From Methanomicrobiales archaeon (GTDB taxonomy: Archaea > Halobacteriota > Methanomicrobia > Methanomicrobiales > Methanospirillaceae), in assembly GCA_012798365.1 (NCBI GenBank), contig JAAZNH010000136.1:1-13876 (forward strand): a stretch of DNA of 13,876 nt, read 5' to 3'. The notes beneath the pieces were generated by a model. It did no database searches. It was not told the DNA's origin and was given only the letters and a program-made list of their open reading frames with translations. Position numbers and translations under genes: made by a program. Position 1 is the first letter of the stretch, and the number at the start of each line of letters is the position of its first letter. Shown here piece after piece: positions 1 through 6,126 of the stretch.

Positions 1-379
1 AGCCGAACGGGAAGACCCAGAGGAAGAAGTAATAGATAACGTCCTTGATAACAAAAACGAGGAAGATATGTGCTTCGGAAAGGGGCAGGCTGCGGGCGGA
101 ATAGGCAAGAAGGCTTGCCTGACCAAACCTGCGGTTCATCACTTCGTTCCCGAGAAGGCCGAATGCACCGACCATGAACCCGAGGAGGAGGAAGTTGGTG
201 TGGATGATGAGCGAGAGGTTGCCTGCGGGAAGCGTTGACCGGACGAGCGGCATGAGGAACGCGCCCATAAACGCGATACCGAAGATCATGACCGGGAAGA
301 GGGCGAACGAGAGGCTCCCGAACATCGTCGAGTGCATCCGCCACTCTTCCTTGACCATTGCAATGAAGAGCTCAAACAT
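1..379 (-). CDS. ABC-2 type transporter permease, N-terminal part (runs off left edge)
   Basis: Translating the minus strand from the ATG at 379 gives 126 codons open to the window edge, beginning MFELFIAMVKEEW. It has at least three hydrophobic stretches: about residues 22-45, 56-78 and 103-126. A short cytoplasmic N-terminus followed by widely spaced membrane helices is typical of ABC-2 type permeases, the membrane half of export ABC transporters. The start overlaps the stop of the upstream ATPase gene by 8 nt, so the two should be translationally coupled and form one transporter. The substrate cannot be read from the sequence. The family call rests on hydrophobicity and on pairing with the ATPase, because the rest of the gene lies outside the window. 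Confidence 0.8.
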   Translation of the reverse strand, partial: MFELFIAMVKEEWRMHSTMFGSLSFALFPVMIFGIAFMGAFLMPLVRSTLPAGNLSLIIHTNFLLLGFMVGAFGLLGNEVMNRRFGQASLLAYSARSLPLSEAHIFLVFVIKDVIYYFFLWVFPFG

Positions 380-1097
380 GGCGATCCTTCCGGACAAGCG
401 AGAGGAAGAACTGCGGGAGGTGTTCCCCCCTGCCGGTCAGTTCCGCTACCGGGCCGGTATGCAGCAGGTTCCCCTTGTGCAGGATCGCAAACTCAGAACA
501 GACCTCCTCGGCCACTTCAAGAATATGGGTGGAAATGAAGATTGTCCTGCCCTTCTTTGTATAATCTGCAAGATAGTCCTTGACAAGATCCTGCATGATC
601 GGGTCGAAGTTGATGAGCGGCTCATCGATAAGGGCAAGCGCCGGTTCGTGGATGAACGCCTGCGCAAACATCAGTTTCTGCCGGGTCCCGCGGGACAGGT
701 CCTTGCAGAGGACGTTCTTCTTATCGCGGAATTCAAGGAAGTCAAACCAGAAGTCGGACTTTGCATCAAGGTCCTGGATCCTGCGCACGGCGCCAACAAA
801 GCGGAGGTATTCCATGGAGGTGAGGAAACTCGGAGGTGTCTCCTGTTCGGGGATGATCCCCACGCGGTCGCGAACTGCAACCGGCTCTTTGATGACGTCA
901 AGATCAAGGACCGTGGCTGATCCTCCCGTAGGCCGGACCTGTCCGGTCAGCATCTTGATCATCGTCGTCTTGCCGGAACCGTTCGGGCCTAAAAGGCCGA
1001 ACAATGCTCCTTCCTTTACATCCAGGGTGACGTTATTCACCGCGACAACATCACCATAGTTTTTCGTCAGTCCCTGTGCTGAAAGTATGGTTGTCAT
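372..1097 (-). CDS. ABC transporter ATP-binding protein
   Basis: This 241-residue ATPase has the complete set of ABC motifs: Walker A GPNGSGKTT at 37-45, a signature-like LSRGT at 134-138, Walker B LALIDEP at 154-160 and an H-loop histidine at 191. The D-loop region reads LINFDP instead of the commoner TNGLDP. The length fits a single nucleotide-binding domain of the exporter type that pairs with ABC-2 permeases. The open frame extends 48 codons upstream to 1241, but that extension lies inside the TetR gene. The ATG at 1097, 4 nt after the TetR stop, gives the family-typical N-terminus MTTILSAQGLTKNYG. It likely powers export of a toxic compound or lipid-like substrate together with the permease that overlaps its 3' end. 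Specificity is unknown. Confidence 0.92.
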   Translation of the reverse strand: MTTILSAQGLTKNYGDVVAVNNVTLDVKEGALFGLLGPNGSGKTTMIKMLTGQVRPTGGSATVLDLDVIKEPVAVRDRVGIIPEQETPPSFLTSMEYLRFVGAVRRIQDLDAKSDFWFDFLEFRDKKNVLCKDLSRGTRQKLMFAQAFIHEPALALIDEPLINFDPIMQDLVKDYLADYTKKGRTIFISTHILEVAEEVCSEFAILHKGNLLHTGPVAELTGRGEHLPQFFLSLVRKDRHV

Positions 1098-1101
1098 AGT
1101 A

Positions 1102-1725
1102 TCACATATACTCCCGTGTTTTCTTTCTGCGATCCGGTTCCCTGCTGCTTTTTTTTGCAAGGCCATTCCAGATGAACTCCAATCCCTGCTCAACAAAGAT
1201 CTCACGCTCTTTTGGACTCGTGGCAGTCCCGACCCGGGCAATCAGTCCGGAGAACGAAGATGCCATCATAAAAATCAGGAGCTCCGGATCAAGATTGCGG
1301 ATCTGTCCTTCCTGGATTCCCTGAACGATCAGGTCTTTTAAAAAGAAGAACCGTGAAATCCCCTCTTCGCGGGCAGATTTAGAGATGAACGGTGTATGGG
1401 CAAACTGTTCCATGAACTTCATCTTCTCCGGATGTTCAAGCCCGAAGAGTACCGCGTTTTTCCCCAGGCGGTTCAGTTTTGCTTTTGCATCCGTCTCCTG
1501 ATCAAGTCCACGGTTCATCGCCTCCGCGGCTTCTGCTTTGACCCGGAGATAGAGTGCATCAATGAGATCCTCCTTAGTCTTAAAGTAAAAAAAGAGGGTG
1601 CCGGTCGCGATTCCTGCTTCCCGGGATATGAGGGATGTCGGGGTCCCGAAAAAACCCCGCTCCACGAAAAGCCGGAGAGCCGTATCGAAAATGACGTCCT
1701 GTTTTCCGGCGGGTGGATCAGGCAT
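1102..1725 (-). CDS. TetR/AcrR-family transcriptional repressor
   Basis: This is a 207-residue protein of usual TetR length. Residues 9-55 match the TetR N-terminal DNA-binding domain: a helix with DTALRLFVERGF, a helix-turn-helix around TPTSLISREAGIATGTLFFYF (residues 28-48) and then KTKEDLIDAL. The remaining roughly 150 residues are helical and variable, as expected for the ligand-binding and dimerisation domain. The ATG overlaps the end of the aldo/keto reductase gene by 8 nt, and the ABC ATPase starts 4 nt after its stop, so all are one transcript. A TetR-type inverted repeat lies over the predicted start site of this transcript at 2977-2992, so autorepression is the simplest reading. The inducer is unknown but is probably a substrate of the linked transporter or reductase. 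Confidence 0.93.
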   Translation of the reverse strand: MPDPPAGKQDVIFDTALRLFVERGFFGTPTSLISREAGIATGTLFFYFKTKEDLIDALYLRVKAEAAEAMNRGLDQETDAKAKLNRLGKNAVLFGLEHPEKMKFMEQFAHTPFISKSAREEGISRFFFLKDLIVQGIQEGQIRNLDPELLIFMMASSFSGLIARVGTATSPKEREIFVEQGLEFIWNGLAKKSSREPDRRKKTREYM

Positions 1726-2956
1726 GGGCGTTCCCCCCGAAAACTGCCCGCTTCAGCCGTGCAAACCGGTTCATGAACCACATACCCCCCTTCATGACCG
1801 GGATAACAATGGGGATCATGCCGTCCATTTCCTTTGCCACTTCCTTCATCAGAGTGGGGATAGCGAGGTGCTGGGGACACGCTTTGGTACACTTTCCACA
1901 ACCCCGACAGAGGCCGGCATTCGACTTTGCCTCCTCAAGACCGCCATGCCGCATGATGTAATGGAACTTGATTGTCCGGTCATCAGGGAAGAGGTGACGC
2001 GTATTATACCGGGCAAAACACCCGGGGATATCGACCCCGAACGGGCAGGGCATGCAATACCCGCACCCCGTGCACCCGACTTTCATCAGGCGCTTGTATT
2101 CATCCCGCGCAGCATTCACAATCCCGAGTTCTTCCGGTGTCAGGGACCCGGGAAGAGCCTCAGCAGCCACCCGGATATTCTCATCGATATGCGACTCTTC
2201 ATTCATCCCGGAAAGGACCACCGTGACTTCCGGATGGTTCCAAATCCAGCGCAGTGCCCATTCTGCCGGAGAGCGCTTTGTGGGGGCCTTGTCCCAGATC
2301 GCCTGGACGGTTCCGGGTATCCGGCCGGCAAGGTTGCCGCCCCGCAGGGGCTCCATGATGATGACGGCAAGCCCTTTTGATGCAGCATACTGCAGGCCTT
2401 CGGTCCCGGCCTGGCTGGTTTCATCAAGATAGTTATACTGGATCTGGCAGAAATCCCAGCCATATCCATCCACAATCTCCTTAAAGGCCTGGAGGTTTGA
2501 ATGAAACGAGAACCCGGCATTCCGGATCCGGCCATCTTTTTTTGCTGCATCGAGAAATTCAGACATGCCCATATCCTGGAGTTTTTCGAATGAGCCCCTG
2601 CTGAGGTTATGGATGAGGTAGTAATCGATGTGGTCAGTCTCAAGAGCCGCAAGCTGGTCATTGAGGATCCGGTCAAGGTCGTCCCGCTCGTAGGCAAGCC
2701 AGTGTGGGAGTTTGGTGGCAATCTTAACTTTTTCCCGATATCCGCCGGAAAGTGCCTTTGCCAGGATAGGTTCGCTCCTTCCCATGTGGTACACCGGGGC
2801 GGTGTCGAAATAATTCACCCCGTGATCGATAGCATAGCGGATCTGCCGGATTGTCCGCTCCTCATCGATACCCCGCCCCTTTGAAGGGTATCGCATGCAG
2901 CCGAAGCCGAGGATTGACAGCGTGTCGCCGGTTTTTGGGACTGTTCGGTAAAGCAT
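1718..2956 (-). CDS. Aldo/keto reductase with C-terminal 4Fe-4S ferredoxin domain
   Basis: This 412-residue fusion starts with an aldo/keto reductase barrel (about 1-285). It has the catalytic tetrad at the expected sites: D51 in FDTAPVY, Y56, K82 and H116. The C-terminal 120 residues carry two cysteine groups, C295/C298/C301/C304-P and C350/C353/C356/C360-P, consistent with two 4Fe-4S clusters. This architecture is common in anaerobes and methanogens, where the ferredoxin domain may replace or supplement NAD(P)H as electron donor; the substrate is not known. The ATG at 2956 is preceded by AGGAGAT (2961-2967) at 4 nt spacing. It is the first gene of the operon with the TetR regulator and ABC exporter, which suggests detoxification of a carbonyl compound, but that is inferred from context only. 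Confidence 0.92.
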   Translation of the reverse strand: MLYRTVPKTGDTLSILGFGCMRYPSKGRGIDEERTIRQIRYAIDHGVNYFDTAPVYHMGRSEPILAKALSGGYREKVKIATKLPHWLAYERDDLDRILNDQLAALETDHIDYYLIHNLSRGSFEKLQDMGMSEFLDAAKKDGRIRNAGFSFHSNLQAFKEIVDGYGWDFCQIQYNYLDETSQAGTEGLQYAASKGLAVIIMEPLRGGNLAGRIPGTVQAIWDKAPTKRSPAEWALRWIWNHPEVTVVLSGMNEESHIDENIRVAAEALPGSLTPEELGIVNAARDEYKRLMKVGCTGCGYCMPCPFGVDIPGCFARYNTRHLFPDDRTIKFHYIMRHGGLEEAKSNAGLCRGCGKCTKACPQHLAIPTLMKEVAKEMDGMIPIVIPVMKGGMWFMNRFARLKRAVFGGNAHA

Positions 2957-2976
2957 GATGATCTCCTGTTTGTAAA

Positions 2977-3000
2977 TTGACTAGTCAGTCAATTGATTAG
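2977..3000. promoter_or_regulatory. Probable TetR operator upstream of the aldo/keto reductase operon
   Basis: TTGACT (2977-2982) and AGTCAA (2987-2992) are perfect inverted arms around AGTC. A further related half-site, TTGATTAG (2993-3000), repeats TTGACTAG (2977-2984) with one mismatch, 16 bp away. The TTGACT/AGTCAA arrangement resembles known TetR-family operators. It lies between the minus-strand TATA element and the Shine-Dalgarno site of the first gene, about where transcription should begin, so a bound repressor would block initiation. Confidence 0.7.
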
Positions 3001-3008
3001 ACACACCG

Positions 3009-3016
3009 GTATATAA
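3009..3016 (-). promoter_or_regulatory. TATA box for the aldo/keto reductase-tetR-ABC operon
   Basis: On the minus strand this reads TTATATAC, close to the archaeal TATA consensus. A start about 25 nt downstream would fall near 2985-2990, inside the operator, leaving a leader of about 30 nt with AGGAGAT before the ATG. The element is nearly symmetric (TATATAAT on the plus strand) and could also serve the divergent plus-strand gene. Confidence 0.55.
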
Positions 3017-3237
3017 TAATGCGGATCACGCGGGTAGATTCAACCGCAATCAAAAATTCAGGAATTGTTCCGTCACGAGAAAAACCCGCTGACCGCAGGT
3101 ACTATATCAAATCAGACCATGGCCCGGGTATATTCTATCGCTGTGGACGGGAAATATTGCGGGCCGGAAATACTACTAATCTATACCATACGGCTGGCAT
3201 TCTGGTGGATCAAATCCAGGAAAGCAGGTCCGTAATT
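3017..3237. other. Divergent intergenic region upstream of the membrane polyferredoxin gene
   Basis: The frame of the downstream gene stays open through this stretch (in-frame ATG at 3019). However, the translated product is polar and irregular, and the downstream ATG at 3238 begins a clear signal peptide, so I treat it as non-coding. It may contain the plus-strand promoter. Candidate TATA-like stretches are ACTATATC (3101-3108), GTATATTC (about 3128-3135) and the AT-rich segment 3168-3188 after CCGGAAA. None is decisive. If the symmetric TATA at 3009-3016 is used, the transcript would carry a leader of about 200 nt. Confidence 0.4.
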
Positions 3238-4599
3238 ATGCAGATTACCAGATCCTCCAGGCGCACAATTGCAGGAATCATCCTTACCGCGGGGCTCGCG
3301 TACCCGGCTTGCGCAGCGGTCTGCCCCAAGGGGATTGGCGGATGTACTTCCCCGGGGCGGTGTTTTCTCTTTATCGATGCTGACGCAAATTCACTCTGCG
3401 ATTATACGGTTCGGACAGGATCCACTTCCGCAACAGGATCCATTCCCTCGCGGCCGATAGCTCCTTCATCATCTTCGGCACAAGTATCATCGCAGGTATC
3501 ATCCCCGGGATCCACATCAGTACAACCGGCTGCCACAACAGTACCGGATCCAGCGATAACTTCACCGGTATCTTCAGGAACGATCACCCAGGGTTACCAG
3601 GCATCCCCTGCGCAAGAAACAACGACAGCCATCACCACCGGTACTACCCAAAGCGGATCGTATGACCTCTTCTCCCTTTCAGGATTCCTCACGGAGCTTG
3701 TCGTCTTCCTCCTGTTCACCGGCATCATCTTCAGCCTTGTGCGAAGTGGCAGGATCGGGATCCGGGTTGAAAGGACACTTCCCGCACTCGCCCTTTCATC
3801 GCTCTTCGGGCTCGGGCTTTCCCTCATTACCATGGCCCTTGTCACCGGCACTACTGCTTCCGGAACATCGTACGCACTTGTGTACATCACGGCCGGGACG
3901 CTGCTTGCGGCGTACCTCTGGCATTCGGGTGTGATGACAAGGGGTATAATCCTTGGAACCGCGGCCCTTGGGACCCTGGCCGGGTTTGTATTTCTGGCAC
4001 CCATTATGCCGCAGGAACTCGGGGGGCTGGTAAATGTCCTTACCGGTGCATCCTCCCTGACAGCGGGAGTGATCGTGATATGCGCATTAATTCTTCTCGC
4101 CCTCCTTTTCGGCAGGGTCTTTTGCGGGAATATCTGCCCAGTGGGATCCCTGCAGGAACTTGCCTTTTCCCTCCCGTTAAACAAGGTCGTTGTAAGGAGG
4201 AACTACATCCTTGAACTGATCCGGTTGCTGGTTTTTGTTGCAACCGTCGCCGCTGCCGTTTACCTGATCGACATCCTTGCGATAACCGGCCTGTATGACC
4301 TCTTCGCCCTCACTCTTACGGCCGGGACCATCAGTGCGGCTGCTCTCATCATCCTGTCGGTATTCGTGTACCGCCCGATTTGCCGGATCCTCTGCCCCTT
4401 CGGCGTGCTCTTTGCCCTGTTTGCTGAATTCAGCATTTTTGGGATCCGGCGGACAGGTTCGTGCATCTCCTGTAAAAAATGCGAGATCGCGTGCCCGGCG
4501 CGGACTGCAGGAAGAAACGACTCAAAACGGGAATGTTACCTCTGCGGGCGATGCACCGGTACCTGCCCTGTTCCCACGGCACTTGCCTATCGCCGCTGA
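3238..4599 (+). CDS. NapH/NosR-like membrane-bound 4Fe-4S polyferredoxin with secreted N-terminal domain
   Basis: From the ATG at 3238 the product is 453 residues. It has a signal peptide with basic start and hydrophobic core (1-26), then a four-cysteine segment (C29, C36, C42, C54) containing DADANSLCD, which resembles a calcium-binding loop. A Ser/Thr/Pro-rich linker follows (about 60-140), then several membrane helices (about 148-400). Two motifs typical of the NapH/NosR/CcoG group follow: CGNICPVG (C296, C300) and CRILCPFG (C382, C386). A C-terminal ferredoxin domain has C409/C412/C415/C419-P and C433/C436/C439/C443-P, enough for two 4Fe-4S clusters. Such proteins pass electrons between the membrane or cytoplasm and an outside partner. 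The partner is not visible here. The longer start at 3019 would bury the signal peptide and is rejected. Confidence 0.85.
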   Translation: MQITRSSRRTIAGIILTAGLAYPACAAVCPKGIGGCTSPGRCFLFIDADANSLCDYTVRTGSTSATGSIPSRPIAPSSSSAQVSSQVSSPGSTSVQPAATTVPDPAITSPVSSGTITQGYQASPAQETTTAITTGTTQSGSYDLFSLSGFLTELVVFLLFTGIIFSLVRSGRIGIRVERTLPALALSSLFGLGLSLITMALVTGTTASGTSYALVYITAGTLLAAYLWHSGVMTRGIILGTAALGTLAGFVFLAPIMPQELGGLVNVLTGASSLTAGVIVICALILLALLFGRVFCGNICPVGSLQELAFSLPLNKVVVRRNYILELIRLLVFVATVAAAVYLIDILAITGLYDLFALTLTAGTISAAALIILSVFVYRPICRILCPFGVLFALFAEFSIFGIRRTGSCISCKKCEIACPARTAGRNDSKRECYLCGRCTGTCPVPTALAYRR

Positions 4600-4634
4600 T
4601 CAAGTCCTGCTCCCAAGAAACGGTATCCCCAAGC

Positions 4635-4643
4635 ATTTTATCA
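4635..4643 (+). promoter_or_regulatory. Possible TATA element before the ABC-class ATPase gene
   Basis: ATTTTATCA sits in the 66-nt gap between the polyferredoxin stop and the ATPase ATG. Its centre is about 27 nt upstream of that ATG, so transcription from it would begin at or next to the start codon and give a leaderless mRNA. No Shine-Dalgarno site is visible before 4666, which agrees. Readthrough from the upstream gene is equally possible. Confidence 0.3.
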
Positions 4644-4665
4644 TCCGGCCCCCAGATGAACACGT

Positions 4666-6039
4666 ATGGGATCTGCAAGGCCGGAGGATGCATTCCACAC
4701 ATTTCTTTCCACGTGGAATGGAGAGAATGCTTCCATTGACACCAATCATATCCTGCCCGGGACTACTGCCTATTTTGTCCGGTCATTTGACAACGAGACA
4801 TTCCAGTTCAGTTTTCCCGTGATCGTCAGGCGCAATATTCCTGAAGAGACCGGGCTGGATCCCGCAGGGGCAGATGGCGCCGCAGCGGCCCTGATCGAAC
4901 TTGTCAAGGAGAATGCTGAAACGATCCCCGGCCTTGGGCCGCTCTGCGGGAAAGGTACCACAGGTGCAATGCGCTACCATGATACCATCGAACCGTATAC
5001 GGTCATCCATTCTGATGCAGCGATTGGCTCAGGGCTCTGGAAAGCGGATACCCGGAATTTTTGCGACGGACAGGGGGTACATATCGTTCTCCGGGGGGCA
5101 ATACCTGCATCGTCTTCATCAGATGAGGGGGAGGGGAGGCGCATCGCCGGCCAGCTCGCTTATTTTGCAGAAGCAACCGGCACCCTCATCCAGAACTGCC
5201 CGGTAAAACGGCTCCACTCTTCCTGGATAACATCCCTTGACCAGAAATTGCTCCGCGCCTCCCTTGCGGATCGCGGCCTTGTGGCGTTTATCGGGGACGG
5301 TTCGCGGCTTGCCCGCTCGATAACCCGGTTCCGGCCGTTTTACCGGGTTGCAGGGCCAAAGGAGGGAGTAAATATCCCGTTCACCTGCCCCGGGGAATTC
5401 AGCCCCCATGAGATCGAGCTGCCTGCAAGCAACCGCACGGTGACCGGTCTTGGGATCCGTCGGCGTGAGGTCTTTGCGATAGCCGGTTCAAATGCCCAGG
5501 GTAAGACCACGTTCCTGGAAGGGATTCTTGCCGGGATGGATGATCATCTCCCTGGCGATGGTCGGGAACATGTTGTCACGGCCCGGGGTGCCTGCATTGC
5601 AGAATCCACAACCATGGGCCTTGCCGGCGCAGACATCAGCATGTTCTTCCACGCGATCCCTCCCGGGGTAAGCGGGACCGTCCGCTCCGTGCATGGAACC
5701 GGCAGCGGGTCGATGACCATGGCACACCGGGTCCAGGAAGCAATTACCCGTCATTCCCCGCTCCTGATCATTGACGAGGACCGGGCAGCCCCCAACCTCC
5801 TTGTCAAAAGCTGCCTGCAAAAGGAGGAGATCACGCCTTTGTGTGAGATCCTCTCCCACCAGCGCGAGCGCATGGGAGATACTGCACTGATCTTTGCTGC
5901 ATGCGCCATGGACACCCTGATTGCCCAGGCTGACCGGATCATGGTGCTTGACCGGCACGAGGCTTCCGCGATCGATCGCACGGTATTCCGCCACCGGGTC
6001 GCCGACCTGCTCCGCAGGACTGCCGGCACCCTCGAGTGA
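4666..6039 (+). CDS. Divergent predicted ATPase of the ABC class (COG3044/PF09818-like)
   Basis: This 457-residue protein matches, from memory of the family, the core of the 'ABC class' ATPases. It has GLVAFIGDGS at 204-213, a P-loop GSNAQGKTT at 274-282, ADISMFFHAIP at 322-332, a signature-like GTGSGSM at 344-350, Walker B LLIIDED at 366-372 and KEEITPLC at 386-393. Relatives usually read HGKST in the P-loop, so this copy is divergent. They are also usually about 100 residues longer at the N-terminus. The in-frame stop at 4657-4659 allows no upstream extension. The start is therefore uncertain: ATG 4666 is the first possible, with no Shine-Dalgarno site. The biological role of the family is not established. 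The protein is soluble and 66 nt downstream of the polyferredoxin gene, but a functional link is only a guess. Confidence 0.78.
   Translation: MGSARPEDAFHTFLSTWNGENASIDTNHILPGTTAYFVRSFDNETFQFSFPVIVRRNIPEETGLDPAGADGAAAALIELVKENAETIPGLGPLCGKGTTGAMRYHDTIEPYTVIHSDAAIGSGLWKADTRNFCDGQGVHIVLRGAIPASSSSDEGEGRRIAGQLAYFAEATGTLIQNCPVKRLHSSWITSLDQKLLRASLADRGLVAFIGDGSRLARSITRFRPFYRVAGPKEGVNIPFTCPGEFSPHEIELPASNRTVTGLGIRRREVFAIAGSNAQGKTTFLEGILAGMDDHLPGDGREHVVTARGACIAESTTMGLAGADISMFFHAIPPGVSGTVRSVHGTGSGSMTMAHRVQEAITRHSPLLIIDEDRAAPNLLVKSCLQKEEITPLCEILSHQRERMGDTALIFAACAMDTLIAQADRIMVLDRHEASAIDRTVFRHRVADLLRRTAGTLE
4691..4720. repeat. Inverted repeat with a perfect 12-bp palindrome at the 5' end of the ATPase gene
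   Basis: CATTCCAC (4691-4698) and GTGGAATG (4713-4720) are exact inverted arms. Within them, TTCCACGTGGAA (4707-4718) is a perfect palindrome, and a further CTTCCATT lies just downstream. It falls 25-55 nt after the annotated ATG. It may be a protein-binding site, or it may mean the true start is further in, or it may be chance within coding sequence. Confidence 0.45.
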
Positions 6040-6046
6040 CCATACA

Positions 6047-6064
6047 CCCGTATCGGGATACGGG
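6047..6064 (+). terminator. Hairpin between the ATPase gene and the lipoprotein gene
   Basis: CCCGTATC (6047-6054) and GATACGGG (6057-6064) are perfect 8-bp inverted arms 7 nt after the ATPase stop, folding with a small CGGG loop. An A-run and then T6 (6078-6083) follow. It could end the upstream transcript, although the T-run is 13 nt away, or it could bind a regulator of the next gene. Confidence 0.5.
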
Positions 6065-6077
6065 ATAAAAACCATCA

Positions 6078-6086
6078 TTTTTTATG
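6078..6086 (+). promoter_or_regulatory. Probable TATA box of the lipoprotein gene
   Basis: TTTTTTATG lies about 45 nt upstream of the ATG at 6127. A start about 25 nt downstream would leave a leader of roughly 20 nt containing GAAGGT (6113-6118), a Shine-Dalgarno site 8 nt before the ATG. The T-run may double as a terminator for the upstream gene. Confidence 0.45.
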
Positions 6087-6126
6087 AGCGGGAAACAGTG
6101 ATTTCAACTGCTGAAGGTTATTCACC

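Noticed and set aside
174..920. Long plus-strand open frame opposite the permease and ABC ATPase
   Set aside because: It is antisense to clearly conserved genes and its product shows no domain. GC-rich archaeal genes commonly leave open antisense frames.
1098..1241. Longer N-terminus for the ABC ATPase from 1241
   Set aside because: The added 48 residues lie inside the TetR gene in another frame and do not resemble any ABC protein start. The ATG at 1097 gives the standard beginning of the domain.
3019..3237. In-frame extension of the membrane polyferredoxin by 73 codons
   Set aside because: The extension is polar and irregular, and it would place a clear signal peptide in the middle of the protein. 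The ATG at 3238 gives a normal secreted start.
4295..4822. Frame +2 running from inside the polyferredoxin gene across the gap into the ATPase gene
   Set aside because: The part within 4295-4599 is a shadow of the ferredoxin domain, and the gap part shows no clear similarity to the missing ATPase N-terminus. It is kept only as a possible frameshift to check.
5488..6078. 196-codon minus-strand frame opposite the ABC-class ATPase
   Set aside because: The sense strand encodes P-loop and Walker B motifs, and the antisense frame has no recognisable content.
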